Positions 1 through 12,244 of a stretch of DNA of 64,000 bases are shown one piece after another. The stretch's first letter is position 1; each line of letters starts with the position of its first letter. The translations under genes and the position numbers were made by a program. Location of the stretch: the NCBI GenBank assembly GCA_963921195.1, contig OY992537.1:16703125-16767124 (forward strand). The letters run 5' to 3'. The DNA is from Pegoplata infirma (taxonomy: Eukaryota > Arthropoda > Insecta > Diptera > Anthomyiidae). The notes below the pieces were generated by a model. The model was not told where the DNA came from. It did not search any database and worked only from the letters and a program-made list of their open reading frames with translations.

Positions 1-254
1 GCATCTTTAATCTGCTTAAATCAGCGCTAAAAAGATACATGAATTTACAGCATCTTTATTCTGCTTAAATCAGCGCTCTAAAGACACGTGATTTCAGTGC
101 ATCTAAAGAGCGCTGTTTCTGTGTATCCAACTAGCGCTCTAAAGTGGGACATCGCCTTAGGGAATCATGCATGAATTCAGCGCAATTGGATGCGCTCCTT
201 TACTCAAGTTCCCCTTCCAAAAGCTGCTGAACGTTCAGCAAAATTTCTGCTGGG
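1..254 (-). mobile_element. CCCAGCA-type element, truncated by the window edge
   Basis: This is the terminal part of a repeat also found at 47524-47770 and, complete, at 61496-62205. Read on the minus strand it begins CCCAGCAGAAATTTTGC at base 254, followed by a stretch resembling 'GCAGCTTTTGGAAAGG' and then repeated TTTAGAGCGCT motifs (around 65-160). The clustered subterminal motif and the CCCAG end are visible directly. The other end lies outside the window. No coding capacity is seen, so it is a non-autonomous element. The superfamily is not assigned. Confidence 0.7.
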
Positions 255-508
255 TCGGGTCAAACTTTAACCCCCAGCGGCACATGTTAAAAATGTCCGA
301 TTTGGCTAAAAACTTAAATATAAACTTAAACTTTAAAATTTTTGTGGATATGTATCATTAAAAGCCACATCTCAGCCAAAATCCTTTCAAGTCAAAACTT
401 AAAAAAAAAATTAAAAATTTCTAGAGTAGGACCCAGCGTCCCAAATTTTTTTTTGTAGTTAATTTTAAAGCGTAGGGGTTTTTCCCACCAAAAGGAAATT
501 TTTAGTCG

Positions 509-2556
509 CCCGGGTGAAAATAACCATGTATGTTCATACATGTTCATTAGACTGGGTCGACCATAAAGGAGAAAAAAAAAGTTCCCATTGTGCGGGCTTA
601 ATTTTAAAGCTTACCTCGAAAAAGTTCCATAGCCAAAATATTAGATTTTTAGGTCGCGATTTGGTACCGCCGAAATCGTTTTTTGTTCATAGCTTTGTCA
701 GTTGATGTCCGATCGTTTAAAAAAAAAAATTGTTAGAAAGTCCTCAGCGAGTACTAAAGTTGACTCATATCTGGTTTTAACCTCAGAGGTCATCTTCTTG
801 TTATGATTGTTAGTTTCTCATCTTTCTACCCACTTAAATGATTTTTATTTTTCCATTAAATTATAGCACTAAAAAATTCATGAAATTCTTCCCTTCGAAG
901 TATCCAGGTAAATTTATTAACAAAAAAGTTACATTTGATTTAAGATTTTCATATACAATATAAAGAAAATTAGAAAAAACACTTGTTATTATGCCTTTAA
1001 ACTATATTTAATTTTTTTAGTTTGTATTTAAATACATACGAACAAGTGTTTTAAATCTTTTTCTATGGAAATTTAAAATTGAATGTAACTTTTTTGTTAA
1101 TTAATTTAAGAGGGTACTTCTAAGGGAAGAATTTCATGAATTTTTTAATGCTATAATTTAATGGAAAAATAAAAATCATTTAGGTGGGTAGAAAGCTGAG
1201 AAACTAACACTCATGACACGAAGATGAGCTCAGAGGTCAAAACCAGATATGGGTCAAATTTAGTACTCGAGGAGGACTTTCAAACAAATTTTTTTTAAAA
1301 CGATCGGACATCAAATGACAAAGTTATGAACAAATAACGATTTCGGCGGTACCAAATCGCGACCTAAAAATCTTATACTTTGGCTATGGAACTTTTTCGA
1401 GGTAAGCTTTAAAATTAAGCCCGCACAATGGGAACTTTTTTTTTCGACCCGGTCTAATGTTCATACATGCTCATATATGATTCCATGTATGATAGTATAT
1501 GAACAATATATGGAAATGTATGTCATATATGGGAGCATATATGAACATACACAAGTAATGTAATATTCCATATATGTAAATGTATGCAACTATGTGTGGA
1601 TGGGTATATATCTATGTCATACTCCTTCATATATGCTATGCATCTGCATAGCATACATGTCTTAAAAACAATTTTTTTAAAGGTTGGGTTCTGCAGAACT
1701 TTGCAAAATTGGACGAAGTTCATGTATGGGTTTAGTCTGAAAATGTCGTTCGGTTGGACAATAATGATCATACATCATCAAGATTGATTATAATTTTTGT
1801 ATTCTATAGGCGAATATGAACGGCACTAACGTAAACAACCAAATTCAGAAGAAAATTCGAACACTCTGACGGTATTACTGCCAGAGTGCGAAGGATTTCA
1901 TACCTTAATAAGATTTGGTGTTAGGAATTAAACTTTTATGATTGCATTCCCCAATCACAATTTATCGAATGAATTTACATTTGATTTTAAAATATAGAAT
2001 GAATTCGGTTTCTTTTTCATTCGACTTTGAAATTGAATGCGTAAGTTTTTATAAATTCGATTTTTAAAAGTCTCATGAATAATAAATAAATGAAATAAAG
2101 AATGCATTCAGTTTTTAAAATTCTCATAAACATGAATTCGATTTAATGGTAAAAATCGAATCCATTCCAAGAAATATTGATTTTTAAAGATAATTGTATT
2201 CAGTGACTATAAAAATCGAATGTATTTTATTTGTGAATTCATTCGAAAAGTGGTTAATTCTTCGAAGCTTTGATTAGCCTAAAGTATCATAAAGTCCAAA
2301 GTATATTTTTAAAATGTTCGTTAGTTTTTATTAAAAAATCAGTGTCATAAATTAGTAAAAATTATTTATATTTGAAAAAATTTCAATTAATAGACGTTTT
2401 ATGGAAAAAAATACAAAAAACAAAAATTTACATACAAATTCATGTATGACAATGTATGATCATTAATGTACATGTACCCTCAAATTACGGATATGCACTT
2501 GTATGGACATCCATATATGCATCATATATGAACATACATGGTCATTTTCACCCGGG
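509..2556. mobile_element. CCCGGG-ended element with 2-bp CG duplication, host of a hAT foldback
   Basis: The inverted ends are CCCGGGTGAAAAT at 509 and ATTTTCACCCGGG ending at 2556, flanked by CG at 507-508 and 2557-2558. CG is its own reverse complement, so here it could be part of the terminal repeat; sister elements with AA, TG and GT flanks argue for a 2-bp duplication. The subterminal zone at both ends is packed with CATATATG, TGTATGTTCATACATG and similar near-palindromes (515-547, 1460-1570, 2440-2540). Without the inserted hAT (548-1456 plus its duplication) it is about 1.1 kb. No open reading frame of note. Confidence 0.7.
548..1456. mobile_element. hAT-type foldback MITE, TSD ATGTTCAT
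   Basis: The terminal repeat TAGACTGGGTCGA starts at 548 and its inverse ends at 1456. An exact 8-bp direct repeat ATGTTCAT flanks it (540-547 and 1457-1464) and fits the hAT consensus nTnnnnAn. Almost the whole element is a palindrome: 560-960 pairs with about 1045-1450, with the centre near 1003. It shares its termini with the much larger foldback at 14089-17882. No transposase is visible, so it must be mobilised in trans if at all. RNA read through it would form a hairpin of roughly 400 bp. Confidence 0.85.
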
Positions 2557-2558
2557 CG

Positions 2559-4004
2559 ATAATTTTAATATAGAGGCCCGTACCAAAGAAAAACAAAAAG
2601 TCTATTTTAACAAAAGTTTTATTTTAAATTTAAATTTTCAATACATTTTTTGAAAGTCGATTTTAAAAACAAAAACCATTTGTATGGAAATAAAATTAAA
2701 AGTCGATTTAATTTATTTTATTTTGCTGTGCTAAATTGTTTATTATTTATTTTATTTTTCTGTGGTAAGGCTGAGAGTTTTTAGACCAAAACAAACCATA
2801 ATTTTTCCGGCGTCCGACGAATTTCGAAAAACGTCATTATTTGTGCCATTCTAATATGTATGTATGTATTAACAAGTGTTTAAATGATTTATAATGAGAC
2901 AAAATTGAATGACCCACTTTACTAAGGAAATTTAAATATTAAAAGATTTGCCAAAAATATAAAATATTTTTTTTTTGAAAATAATAATAAAAGATTTTAC
3001 TGTGTTGTAATTTATATTTAATACTTAAAGAAATTAAGGAAAATAAAAAATTTTGAACAAAAGACAGAGATTTTTTGCATTTTTAATAAAACAAATAGAA
3101 ATATAATATTTGTAAATAAAATATAAATATTGAATCAAAAATACTGAAATTAAAAAAATTGTATAATCAATTTAGTTTATTGAAATTTTAAGAGATTCAA
3201 TTAAATTTTTTAAAAATAGTGTTAAATGTTAATTTGGGAAAAAATCATTTATTTTCAATTAAAAATTTAACTGAAATGCGAAATTTCACAATAATTTGCA
3301 AAATCAATTATGACCTTAATTGATTCAACTATTTTCTTGATTAAAAGTAATTTTTATATGTTTTTCTGTGTATGCACTAGTCTGTCTGTCAAAATTTGTA
3401 CTTAAAAAAAGGGTTTTAAATATTAAATTTTATATTATCAAATTTTTCGTTTTCTAAAATTTTATCTTATAAAAATAAATAAGTTTCCCACATATTTAAT
3501 AATCCAAAAAGCTTAATATTAAATTAAATTTCCAAGTATAATTTTTTTATCTTGTCCTTTTTTTTTGTTGACAAACAACCTTTTTTAAGGAATTTTCTTA
3601 ATTTTGTTCACCAAAAATATCTTTCGACAACTACTTGAAATTCCATCACATAAACACTTTTCGAACACTATTAAGCTTATCAATCTTTAAACATGCACGT
3701 TCATGTTAAAATATGTTTTTTTTTGTTGGTATAGTTGCCAGGTGTCAATATTGTTTGGTTGGAAAATCTTTCACAGTCAATTGATGATACTATAAAAGCA
3801 TCAAATAAAAAAAAAAAAACAGTAGCTGACGTTGAAAATAAAATGTGTCAAAAATATTTACATATGTTGTCAAATATTTAGTGAGACAATATAGGAAAAT
3901 GTAAAATCCAAAAAAAAAAAAAATTATTTGGAAAATATTTGGGTAGGTAGTAGGGTGGTTAATATTATAATGGTGTTTTTTGTAGAGGTGGCAAAAACTA
4001 CAAC
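2559..4004. other. AT-rich DNA, nothing recognised
   Basis: Homopolymer A/T runs, a short TATG repeat near 2858-2870, and a TTTTTCTGTGTA motif at 3360-3372 that looks like an orphan right end of the TA-flanked CACAG-type MITEs. No matching left end was found. No coding signal on either strand. Confidence 0.4.
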
Positions 4005-4006
4005 TA

Positions 4007-4235
4007 CACTCAAAATAATTCTACAGTAAAAGGTTTAGTAAGTGATATTGTTCCAAAATCTACTAATTAGTTACTAATTTTAGTATCTTCAAAGTACTAA
4101 CATTAGTAATTTTTACTGGTTTTGACTAATATTAGTTAAAAATTTTAGTATTGGTTACCAATTTCTGCACTAGGTCCTTTTGGACTAAAATTAGTTAAAT
4201 TTTTAGTATTAAATACCCACGTTTTTTTTTGGGTG
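4007..4235. mobile_element. TA-flanked MITE, CACTCAAAA ends
   Basis: A 229-bp unit beginning CACTCAAAATAATTC and ending TTTTTTTGGGTG, flanked by TA at 4005-4006 and 4236-4237. The interior repeats ACTAATTTTAGT-like words in both orientations (4055-4205). The TA duplication and CAC start suggest a Tc1/mariner-mobilised MITE; that assignment is inference. Confidence 0.65.
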
Positions 4236-4295
4236 TAGATTTAGGATTTTAAAATCGGTTGGCTATCTGAAATTGGGAAACACGCGGTTTTCCTA

Positions 4296-5155
4296 CACAC
4301 AAAAAATTATTAGCTAAAAAATTTTAATTAAATCTATTGATCAACAAAATTTAAATTATTCAATTATTGTTTTGATCAACATTTTTGTTATTTTCTTTAA
4401 CTATCAAATTACAAATTTTCAACATACCCGATTTTTTTCGCTATAATGTATTTGAAATTCAAATTTTGAATACATTAGCCCTGTTTTTAGCAGACCGGAT
4501 TAAGATTAGGATAAACTCTATTTAGTTAAAAAATGGGTCAAAGCAAGTCCAGAATTTTTCTTTATATTTTTTTTCTGAATTTACATCATACAATAAGTTA
4601 ATATATACAGAAAAAAAAATTAAGCGTTGTCCAAAATGTAAAATGGTATAAATAAATTTGAGTTAATCCAAGGATTTAACTAAATTAATTTTTCATTATT
4701 TGCATTTTGGACAAAGCTTAATTTGTTTTTCTGTTTATATTTACTAAAAAAAAAAATATTTTAATTTGACTCATTTTTTAACTAAATAAAGCTAATCCAA
4801 ATCTTAATCCGGTCTGTAAAAAACAGGGCTATTAATTCAAAAATATACAATATAATCGGGGCTTACTTTTTTTATTGTTGGCAACATATTGGAAAGCAAA
4901 AAAAATATGAATTTGATAAAAATGTTGCCATAAGTTTACAATTCATTCGTTAAATCAATTATTATTATGATTTAAATAAAAAATTGATTAAATTTGTGAT
5001 CAAAATCGAAAAAGTGTTTAATTGATGATAAAATCAATTAACCTACAATTTGATGAATGATATAACAATTTTCTTTATCGGAGGAGTTTCAATAAAAATT
5101 AATTGAAACCAATTAAAAAATTAATTGAAACCAATTGTACACAATTCTTTCTGTG
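4296..5155. mobile_element. TA-flanked MITE, CACACAAAAAATTATT ends, with nested foldback
   Basis: The left end is CACACAAAAAATTATT at 4296 and the right end CAATTCTTTCTGTG at 5155, both next to TA (4294-4295 and 5156-5157). The interior holds many AATTGATT/AATCAATT words. A second foldback element (4477-4830) interrupts it. Removing that leaves about 500 bp, close to the related unit at 23003-23556. Confidence 0.6.
4477..4830. mobile_element. Foldback with AGCCCTGTTTTT ends
   Basis: The left arm begins AGCCCTGTTTTTAGCAGACC and continues through the TTAGTTAAAAAATG motif. The right arm is its inverse and ends AAAACAGGGCT. The arms are at least 60 bp. The junctions allow either a 3-bp ATT duplication or a TA duplication with the end taken as GCCCTG. 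The terminus resembles PIF/Harbinger ends, but the duplication is not a clean TWA, so superfamily is left open. It is inserted inside the TA-flanked MITE 4296-5155. Confidence 0.65.
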
Positions 5156-5279
5156 TACAACCAAGAACTTTAAAAAAATCTTAAAATTTATTATTCTTAC
5201 CCTTTTATTGAGCTTGAGGCGAATTTCCATTTAAACTTAATTTGGACCAAATCCGATTATTTTAACTCGTGTCGCCTTC

Positions 5280-6050
5280 GATTAAAACCCGTTCTGATAT
5301 TTTCCAATTTTTAAAAAAGTAAATTTATCAAAAATCCGGCCACTTTTTTTTTTTTTATTTATTTATTTTTAAGTTTAGATGTTTGTCCATCCACACAAAA
5401 ACAATCAGACACGCGTTTGTCGTTTTTTTTCGAGAAAATCGCATTTGAATTTTAAATTTCATAACAATTAAGTAATTTGCTTGTATTTTCTTGTTTCAGC
5501 AGAGCGTATGAGTATTATTTATGCAATTAATTACTTATTCGCAACGTTAAATCAAGAAAATACAAGCAAATTACTTAATTGTTATGAAATTTAAAATTCA
5601 AATGCGATTTTCTCGAAAAAAAACGACAAACACGTGTCTGAACTTTTTTGTGTGGATGGACAAACATCTAAACTTTAAAAAAAGAATTAAAAAAAAGTGG
5701 CCGGATTTTTGATAAATTGACTTTTTTAAAAAATGGAAAATATCAGAACGGGTTCTGAAAATTTCCAAGAAAAATTTTAGTCGATAGCCCATACAAAACT
5801 GTATAAAAATGTAAATTTTTAAGATTGTGGTGCATTCCGTGTTAATGTGATAAATATTTAATCAAGGCAACTCGCCACAAATTTGACCATTTTTCCAATA
5901 TTTGACCACGCCTCCTAAGCCCAGTTTTTGAAAAATTGAAAAACCAATAACGGAATTTTCTAAGTTCCATGTAGGGTTATCAATACAACCTATTGAGAAG
6001 TTTACGGTACAAATGATTTTTTTCGCTGGACATTTGGTGCGGAATGCCTC
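5280..6050. mobile_element. Foldback of the GAGGCATTCC family, left end truncated
   Basis: Two inverted arms meet near 5510 and contain the words GTTTGTCCATCCACAC and GTGGCCGGATTTTTGAT. The right arm runs out to GGAATGCCTC at 6050. The left arm stops pairing near 5280, so this copy has lost its left terminus. The complete sister copy is 31565-32645. Confidence 0.7.
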
Positions 6051-6720
6051 ATATATCGCTCGTTTACTGGCATAGTGTCATAACTCAAATAACTTCATTT
6101 TTGAGTTAGTGATACAGAATTTTTCGTTATAAGTACCACTCTAATATAATTTGTAAATATTTTCGAGTGTTTGTGTGTGTGTGTAAGCATGTATAAAATA
6201 TGTAAATAAGATAAGCAAATTTTTGTCAGGTGCTAAAAGCCTTATTACATTTTAAAACGAATTTATCACTATGAACGAAACGAAAAAAAAGTTTAACATA
6301 CTTTTAGGCTTACAAAATTATTATTATATTATTAAATAACAGCATATTTTAAAGCTTTTAAGCGTGTTTTCGTTAGAAAATAAACATAAATGGAAAATTG
6401 TTTTTCAAGTCTTATTTATTCAAAAAAAAAAACCAACACTTAATAATGCATGAACATATAATTTTTTTATTAAATGGTGATGATAATCAAATTTTATTAG
6501 ATTTTGTTTTGTATAAATAAAAAATTCAAGGAGTTTTGCTATGTTTGATAAAGGCCAGTTGTGGCGATAAGGTTTTTTGTATAATTTTGTGAAAATTTTT
6601 TTAAAAAATTTAGTTTTTTAAAGCATATTTTAAGGTACATTAAAAATTTAATATTTTTGTTTAAAAAAGCTGATGAATTTTTATTTTTTGCAAGAAAAAT
6701 ATCATTGCTTTTTTATACCA
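6051..6720. other. AT-rich DNA with a fragment of the ATATCGCTC element and a short GT tract
   Basis: Bases 6052-6110 resemble the terminal part of the small foldback at 62636-62915 (ATATCGCTCGTTTACT, TAGTGTCATAAC). A GT dinucleotide run occupies about 6170-6184. The rest shows no recognised feature. Confidence 0.45.
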
Positions 6721-6722
6721 CT

Positions 6723-7278
6723 AACGAGGAAGGTCTTTCACAGGGCACCAACCGATTGTCCTGAAAATTGTATATAAGAAAGAGGGGATCAAAATAATAG
6801 CTACCTGTCTTTTATAGCTCACATTTAGCGGGTCAAAGGGGAGGGGGAAAACGGGATTTTTTTCGTTTTTTGAGGATTTTTCCCATTTCTTCAAAAGAAA
6901 CTATATGAACATTTTATACAGGTCGAAAGGTTTTTTGAAGGCCTATTCAATGGTGTATCGGTCGTGCCCACATTCGGCTTCGTTAAATTCGTTATTGTCG
7001 AAATTCAATAATCATAGGGGTAGTTTATATGAAGATGAATATACGTACGACCGCCAAAATCATATATAATAATCTCTATCAAAATTAAGCTGACCCGTTT
7101 TTTTTTCGAAATTCCTGCTAGTTCGGCTTTTATTATGATTTTCACGAAAGCCCCTATTTTTTCATTTTTTAATTTGAAATTGGGCATCTAAAAAAAAACA
7201 GGTAACTCTTATTTTTTTACCCTCATTTCCATATTAGTGTTTCAGGACTATCGGTGGGTGCCCTGTGAAAGTCGATTT
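6723..7278. mobile_element. Foldback of the AACAAGGAAGG family, uninterrupted copy
   Basis: The left end AACGAGGAAGGTCTTTCACA and the inverted right end (TGAAAG...TTTCCTTGT) bracket about 555 bp. Internal words CGACCTGTATAAAATG and GAAGAAATGGG recur, inverted, in the copy at 38476-39551. Around 6905-6935 this copy preserves the empty site that in the other copy is occupied by a tRNA-bearing element. The target duplication is unclear. Confidence 0.7.
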
Positions 7279-7670
7279 CCTTGTAAGTCGATTGATTTTA
7301 GACTTTTTATTAGAAACATTTTTAAAATATCGAAAATCATACTAATATCATGTTTTCTTTGAGCCTAAAAGTATGCACTGATTTTTTACACATAACATCA
7401 AAAACCATTTGACTTATTGTTAGTGGTATCATCACAATTGCCCTTAATAATTTTAAAATAAAAGAAAAACACAATAGAAAAAGATATGGTAAAAAAGGGG
7501 TCTCGGAGGAGGATGGACAATTTTAACAGACACACACTTGGACATATCGGTCAAGCACTGTGGTATTTTCTTTAAAACAAAAGAGGACGAATAAGAAAAA
7601 AATGGTGAATCAGCAAGAAATATTCTAAAACCTTAATACACATATTTTCTTTGAAATGAATAATAATTAT

Positions 7671-8234
7671 TAGGGATGAGATTTTCATGCACTAAAAAAT
7701 CAAAAATTTGCGCTTAAAATATGCGCTAAAAATTCAAAATATGCACTAAAAAACCTAAAAATATGCACTAAAAAATAAAATGTGTAGAATAAAAATCTTG
7801 ATTTCATAGGAAAAACTTCTTCAAAAGCAAAAAGTTACACCGGGTTTAAATAGTACCATTTAAAACTTTATTTAAGCAAGATATTAAGACAATCTATAAA
7901 AAAAGGTAAAAAAAAAAAAATAATTTTTCTTATTTTCAAAATAAATTTTTAAAATTTAAAATAGTTTTTGAAACAAATAAATTTAAATTTGTGTTTTTGC
8001 TAATTTATGCCAAAATATGCAAAAATATGCACTTAAAAGTTGGAAATATTCACAAAATATGCATTTAAAACCAAAATATGCAAAAATATGCATTCTCACC
8101 AAAATATGCAACAATATGCGAAAACAAATCAATGCCATTTTAACGCAAATTTCTTGATTCGGAAAGATAATTGGTCGATATCGTTTTGAGACTATCGACA
8201 AAAAACATGCATTTGCATGGAAATCTCATCCCTA
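7671..8234. mobile_element. hAT-type MITE, TSD ATAATTAT
   Basis: The ends are TAGGGATGAGATTTTCATGC at 7671 and the near-exact inverse at 8234. The 8-bp direct repeat ATAATTAT lies at 7663-7670 and 8235-8242 and fits nTnnnnAn. Both flanks of the interior carry many AAAATATGCA and TATGCACTAAAAA motifs (7690-7780, 8000-8120), the kind of subterminal array that hAT transposases bind. No transposase fragment seen. Confidence 0.85.
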
Positions 8235-8242
8235 ATAATTAT

Positions 8243-8945
8243 AATATAAAATTAAGAGATTAAAAAAAAAATTATATAATTTTTTTCTTATATAAAAATG
8301 TGCACTAAAGTTTTTGTAAAACATTTGCATACTTACGAAAATATGGCGTTGTGGAAAAAAACTCACCTGAAAATAAAAAAATTAATAAAATTGTAGTAAT
8401 TTAACCAAATTATTGCAAAAGAATTAATTTTCACAAAATATTTGACCAATATGCGTTTTCCTAAAATATAATTTCTACCCCCAAAAATTTATATAAAATT
8501 ATTTAAGAACTGTTTGTAAATGGGTTAAATCTCCTTTGAGCATTTCAAGGTTAAGTGTTATAAAATATTTCTGGCATTTAATTTTCTTCTGTTTTTTTTT
8601 GCAATTTTAAAATAACATTAAAAAAATATATAAGATATTAAAAAATAAAAAATATAAAACATACCAACAATAAATATTAAGTGAATGAATAAATTTTTAA
8701 AACAAAAAATACATTCACTTCATTTATAACTAAACATTTATCATAAACAATCGTGATCATGACCTTTTTTCTTGTTGATATTTTTGAAAAATCTATGTGT
8801 TGTATGTGTTTGTGTAACAAAAATCCCAAACACATACAATCATATTATTTATATAAAATATACATAAAAAGTATCATAACAAACAGAGATTTGAAAGTCT
8901 CAATCATCAGACTCTTTTTATTTTTCATAACGTGGCAGCCCCTTT
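8243..8945. other. AT-rich DNA, nothing recognised
   Basis: Long A/T tracts and a TTTGCATACTTACG segment near 8325. No repeat end, RNA gene or coding signal found. Confidence 0.4.
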
Positions 8946-9331
8946 TATACCCTACACCACTCAGTGGTACAGGGTATAATGACTTTGTGCTGATGTTTGT
9001 AACTACCTGAAGTATTGGTTCTATACCAACTTTCAAGTATACCGATCGACTCAAAATAACTTTTTAAGTCATTCTAGGATGTCCGTCCATCCGTCCATCT
9101 AAACGTTGTAAACACGATACAGGTCGCAATTATCAATCGATTTGGCTGAAATTTGAAATTTGAAACTTAAGCTTCAGTTTTGGTTTGTGAGTGATTTTTA
9201 CAGTTATTAAAGATTTGACAAAAGATAGATTCAATCGGTCCATGTTTGAACTTAGGACCCATTTTCCGGGAAACACAGGTGTAGGATATTATATTTTCAA
9301 TCTTGACCGACTATAATTTTCTTACTTGTTT
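8946..9331 (+). mobile_element. DINE-1/Helentron-like element, family A
   Basis: The head is TATACCCTACACCACTCAG followed by an inverted GGTACAGGGTATAATGA, a small terminal hairpin. Next come TTTGTGCTGATGTTTGTAAC, GTATACCGATCGACTC, a short GTCCGTCCATCCGTCC tract, and a tail ACCGACTATAATTTT then CTTACTTGTTT. This order (TATACCC hairpin head, GTCC microsatellite, ACTTGTT tail, no flanking duplication) is that of dipteran DINE-1/Helentron-associated elements. It is non-coding and shorter than the other family A copies (31061, 54770, 55620). Confidence 0.7.
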
Positions 9332-9519
9332 AAACATGAGATTGAGTAGCTAAAACAAGAAGTAACTCTTATTTTACTCTCCTTTTTCCCTTATGCATGT
9401 TCTTTTAAATCGAACATCTTTTAAGAATATTGAGTCCGCCATTTTGAATTTTTTTATTTTTGAGATCATTTTTGACATCAATATATTAATTTTTAGCCTG
9501 CTACGATAAATAGAAAGGG

Positions 9520-10550
9520 GTTTTCCCAGATATATATAAGAAAAAATTAATAAAATCTATGAATGTTTTATGTGTATTTACTAAACATTTTATAATATTT
9601 ATGAAGAATTTCATATAAGTTTATGAATTTTTTTTCATTATTCACATTTCATAAATATAATGGAATATTTTATAAATATTGACCCTATAAACTGCTTCAT
9701 TGTATTTATGAAACTGATGCATTGGACAAACTTTAAAGAACATTTTCATTATATTTATTACAGTTTTCATAAATTTAATGAAACTTTTGCTTTGAGTGCA
9801 TATCCGCTTTTCTAACATAATATTATCTCCATTAAGATTAATCCTAAACTTTTGGTGCTTTTATTCAGATTTTTCCAAAAATCATATTTTTTATTAATTT
9901 ACAAGCTCTTATTAACCTGACGAGATGTCAACTAAAAAAGAGGTTGAATACTGAAAATATCTTTTAACTTCTTAGGGATGTTGGAAAACAGTTTTTTTTA
10001 TCATTATTTAATACAATTTTATCATTATTTAAACAAATTGTTAATTAAGAACTTGAAAAAATTATTGTTATTTATATGAAATGTTTCATAAATACTATGA
10101 AATGTTTCATAAATACTACTAATATTTATGAAACCGTTACGTTAAACGAACTTTAATGACAAGTTTTATATATTTATGAAAAGGTTTCATAGTATTTATG
10201 AAATGTTTCATTAATATAAGCAAATGCGTACATTTTTTTTTTTGGAAATAAAATTTATGATATTTACATTGGAAGAACTAAAATGAGAATTAAAAATCTT
10301 TTTTCCCCTAGTCATCTGGCATCGTCTTCAGGAGCTGAAATTGTTTTGGCCCAATTTTTTAATCATATTATAAAAAATCGTATTCATGAATTTTTTTTAT
10401 GAAATCATGAAATTTCATGAAATGCATTTCATAGATTTTTTTCATAAAACTTCATTATGTTTATGAAGGTTTCACAAATGTAATTAATTTTTATGGCACA
10501 AATATTTCAGAAACCGTGTCATAAATATTATGAAGAATTTTTCTCTGCGT
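9520..10550. repeat. ATTTATGAAACATTTC-rich element
   Basis: About 1 kb in which TTTCATAAATA and its inverse TATTTATGAAA recur more than fifteen times, clustered in two blocks (9545-9790 and 10070-10545). The outer edges show weak inverted similarity (AAGAAAAAATT at 9528, TTTTTCTCTGCG at 10540). This looks like an old MITE with subterminal arrays. A related short unit lies at about 34030-34300. Boundaries are approximate. Confidence 0.45.
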
Positions 10551-11089
10551 TTACTTATACATCTCTATATTAAAAGTATGGGCATAAAGTGTATTTGAAT
10601 TTTACTTCTTTGATGTAAAATATGTCTCAGAATCTAAAAATATTTACATACGCATTTGACAATTTTTTTTAATAATATCTTTAAATATCAGATAAGTGTC
10701 TCAGAATTTTAAACAAATGAAGGACTTACTGCAAGAACTTGATAAGCAACATTTTATTATTTTTCGTGATTTTCGCCTTCTGCTGATGTTCAATTGACAG
10801 ATTTTTGGCAGAAGTCTTGCGTTAACTCTTCGTACAAGTATATTGAGAAAAAAAGTTCTGCAAAGGTTCTATTTTCTATATTATTTTAAAAGTTGTAAGG
10901 CAAAGCAACGATAAAATGAAATGTTGCTTGTCGAGTTTTTACAATAAGCCTTTCAAATCATGATTTTTTGAGTGACATGATATAATCCCCATATCCGTAA
11001 TGGGGATTATGACCAAATTTATTTCGCTCACGATCCCCATAAAAGTAGTGGGGATTATGACCGCAAATAATTTGGACATAATACCAATA

Positions 11090-11460
11090 AAAATGCCTGC
11101 GAATTTTGTACTCTAGCCTTAAACAATAAGTCATGATAATGTTTTACTGAAGGTTTGGGTGTACTTGCCAAAACAAAGTTTTTTTTAGAAAAAATAATGT
11201 TATTTGCCATTCCATGCAAAACGAATTGAAATATCGGTCGAGTACCCCATTAAGTTGATATACTATTGATCAATTTCTAAGACAATCTAGCTGTATACAT
11301 CCGTCCATCTGTCTGTGGAAAGCAGTCTTAACCAAAAGAGCTGTAAATTTGGTAACTCAGTCCGTTAAGTAACTGCAAAAAAGGTTTTTTTTACATTTTG
11401 GAGAGTATAAATGATTCGGCCTAGAAGAATTTAACACTCTCACTTGTTTTTTGTACATTT
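11090..11460 (+). mobile_element. DINE-like element, family B, fragment
   Basis: It shares TTTGGGTGTACTTGCCAAA, TCCATGCAAAACGAATTG and the tail GAATTTAACACTC then ACTTGTTTT with the copy at 30358-31060. The centre retains CATCCGTCCATCTGTCTGTG. The TATACCC head is missing. Tail and core match families 46310 and 52884. Confidence 0.6.
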
Positions 11461-11479
11461 GTTAAACAAATGGAAAATT

Positions 11480-11960
11480 TTTATGTCATAATTTTAGATT
11501 GGTGAAAAGGTATTTTTCGGGGAAAAAATAAGAAAAAATGAAATGAAAATTTTTTTGATGAAAAACAATATTTTGATAAAAAAAAGTTTTGATGAAAAAA
11601 AAGTTTGGTGCAAAAAAAAAATTTTGATGGAGAAAAAAAAATTTTTGGTGAAAAAAAATATATATGAAACAAAATTTTGATGGATATATTGATGAAAAAA
11701 ATTTCATAAAAAAATATTGATAAAAAAAAAAAATTGAAAAAAAAATTGATAAAAAAAATAATGATAAAAAAAAATTATGAAAAAAAATTTTTTTTTTGAA
11801 AAAAAAAAAAATTGAAAAAAAAAATAAAATTAATGAAAAAAACTTTTGATAAAAAAAAAATTGATGAAAAAAGTTCATGAAAAAAATTTTGATAAAAAAA
11901 AAATTTGATAAAAAAAAATTTTTATGAAAAAAAAAATTGAAAAAGGGATGAAAAAATTTG
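11480..11960 (+). repeat. Low-complexity (GATGAAAAAAAATTT)n tract
   Basis: Degenerate A-rich repeats built from GATGAAAAAAA and GATAAAAAAA. The same kind of tract follows the DINE tail at 33050-33600, with matching lead-in AACAAATGGAAAATTTTTAT. A minus-strand frame of about 180 codons across it is almost only Phe, Ile and Leu and is an artefact of composition. Confidence 0.75.
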
Positions 11961-12244
11961 TTTGTTGAAATGGCCATAATTCCTAGATTTATGGGGATCA
12001 TGACCACGTAACAAAAGGCCATAGTCCTCAATACCTAATCCCAAAAATTATATAGTTTTGTTTTTTAGTCTGAAAAGTATTCCTGCGTAGCCCACCCTCT
12101 CCGCAAAAATCAGAAAGTATGACCGAAATTGTTTTGGACTTAGTCCCCATAATAACGAACAAATTTCGGTCGTAATCCCAATATGGAACAGACATAATCC
12201 CTATGTGATTATAGTCCCCATAACTTATATAGGAATTATGACCG

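Larger units (their letters stand above)
10980..12244. repeat. Repeat with ATAATCCCCAT hairpins, containing a DINE fragment and an A-rich tract
   Basis: Short hairpins made of ATAATCCCCAT and ATGGGGATTAT occur at 10983-11013 and 11033-11060. Degenerate versions recur at 11990-12005 and 12145-12240 and continue at 12950-12966 beyond the CCCGAG element. The block is split by a DINE family B fragment and a (GATGAAAAAAA)n tract, so it appears to be one older repeat pulled apart by later insertions. Confidence 0.5.

Noticed and set aside
11486..12031. 181-codon minus-strand open frame
   Set aside because: It encodes almost only Phe, Ile, Leu and Lys from a GATGAAAAAAA tract and has no homologue-like features.
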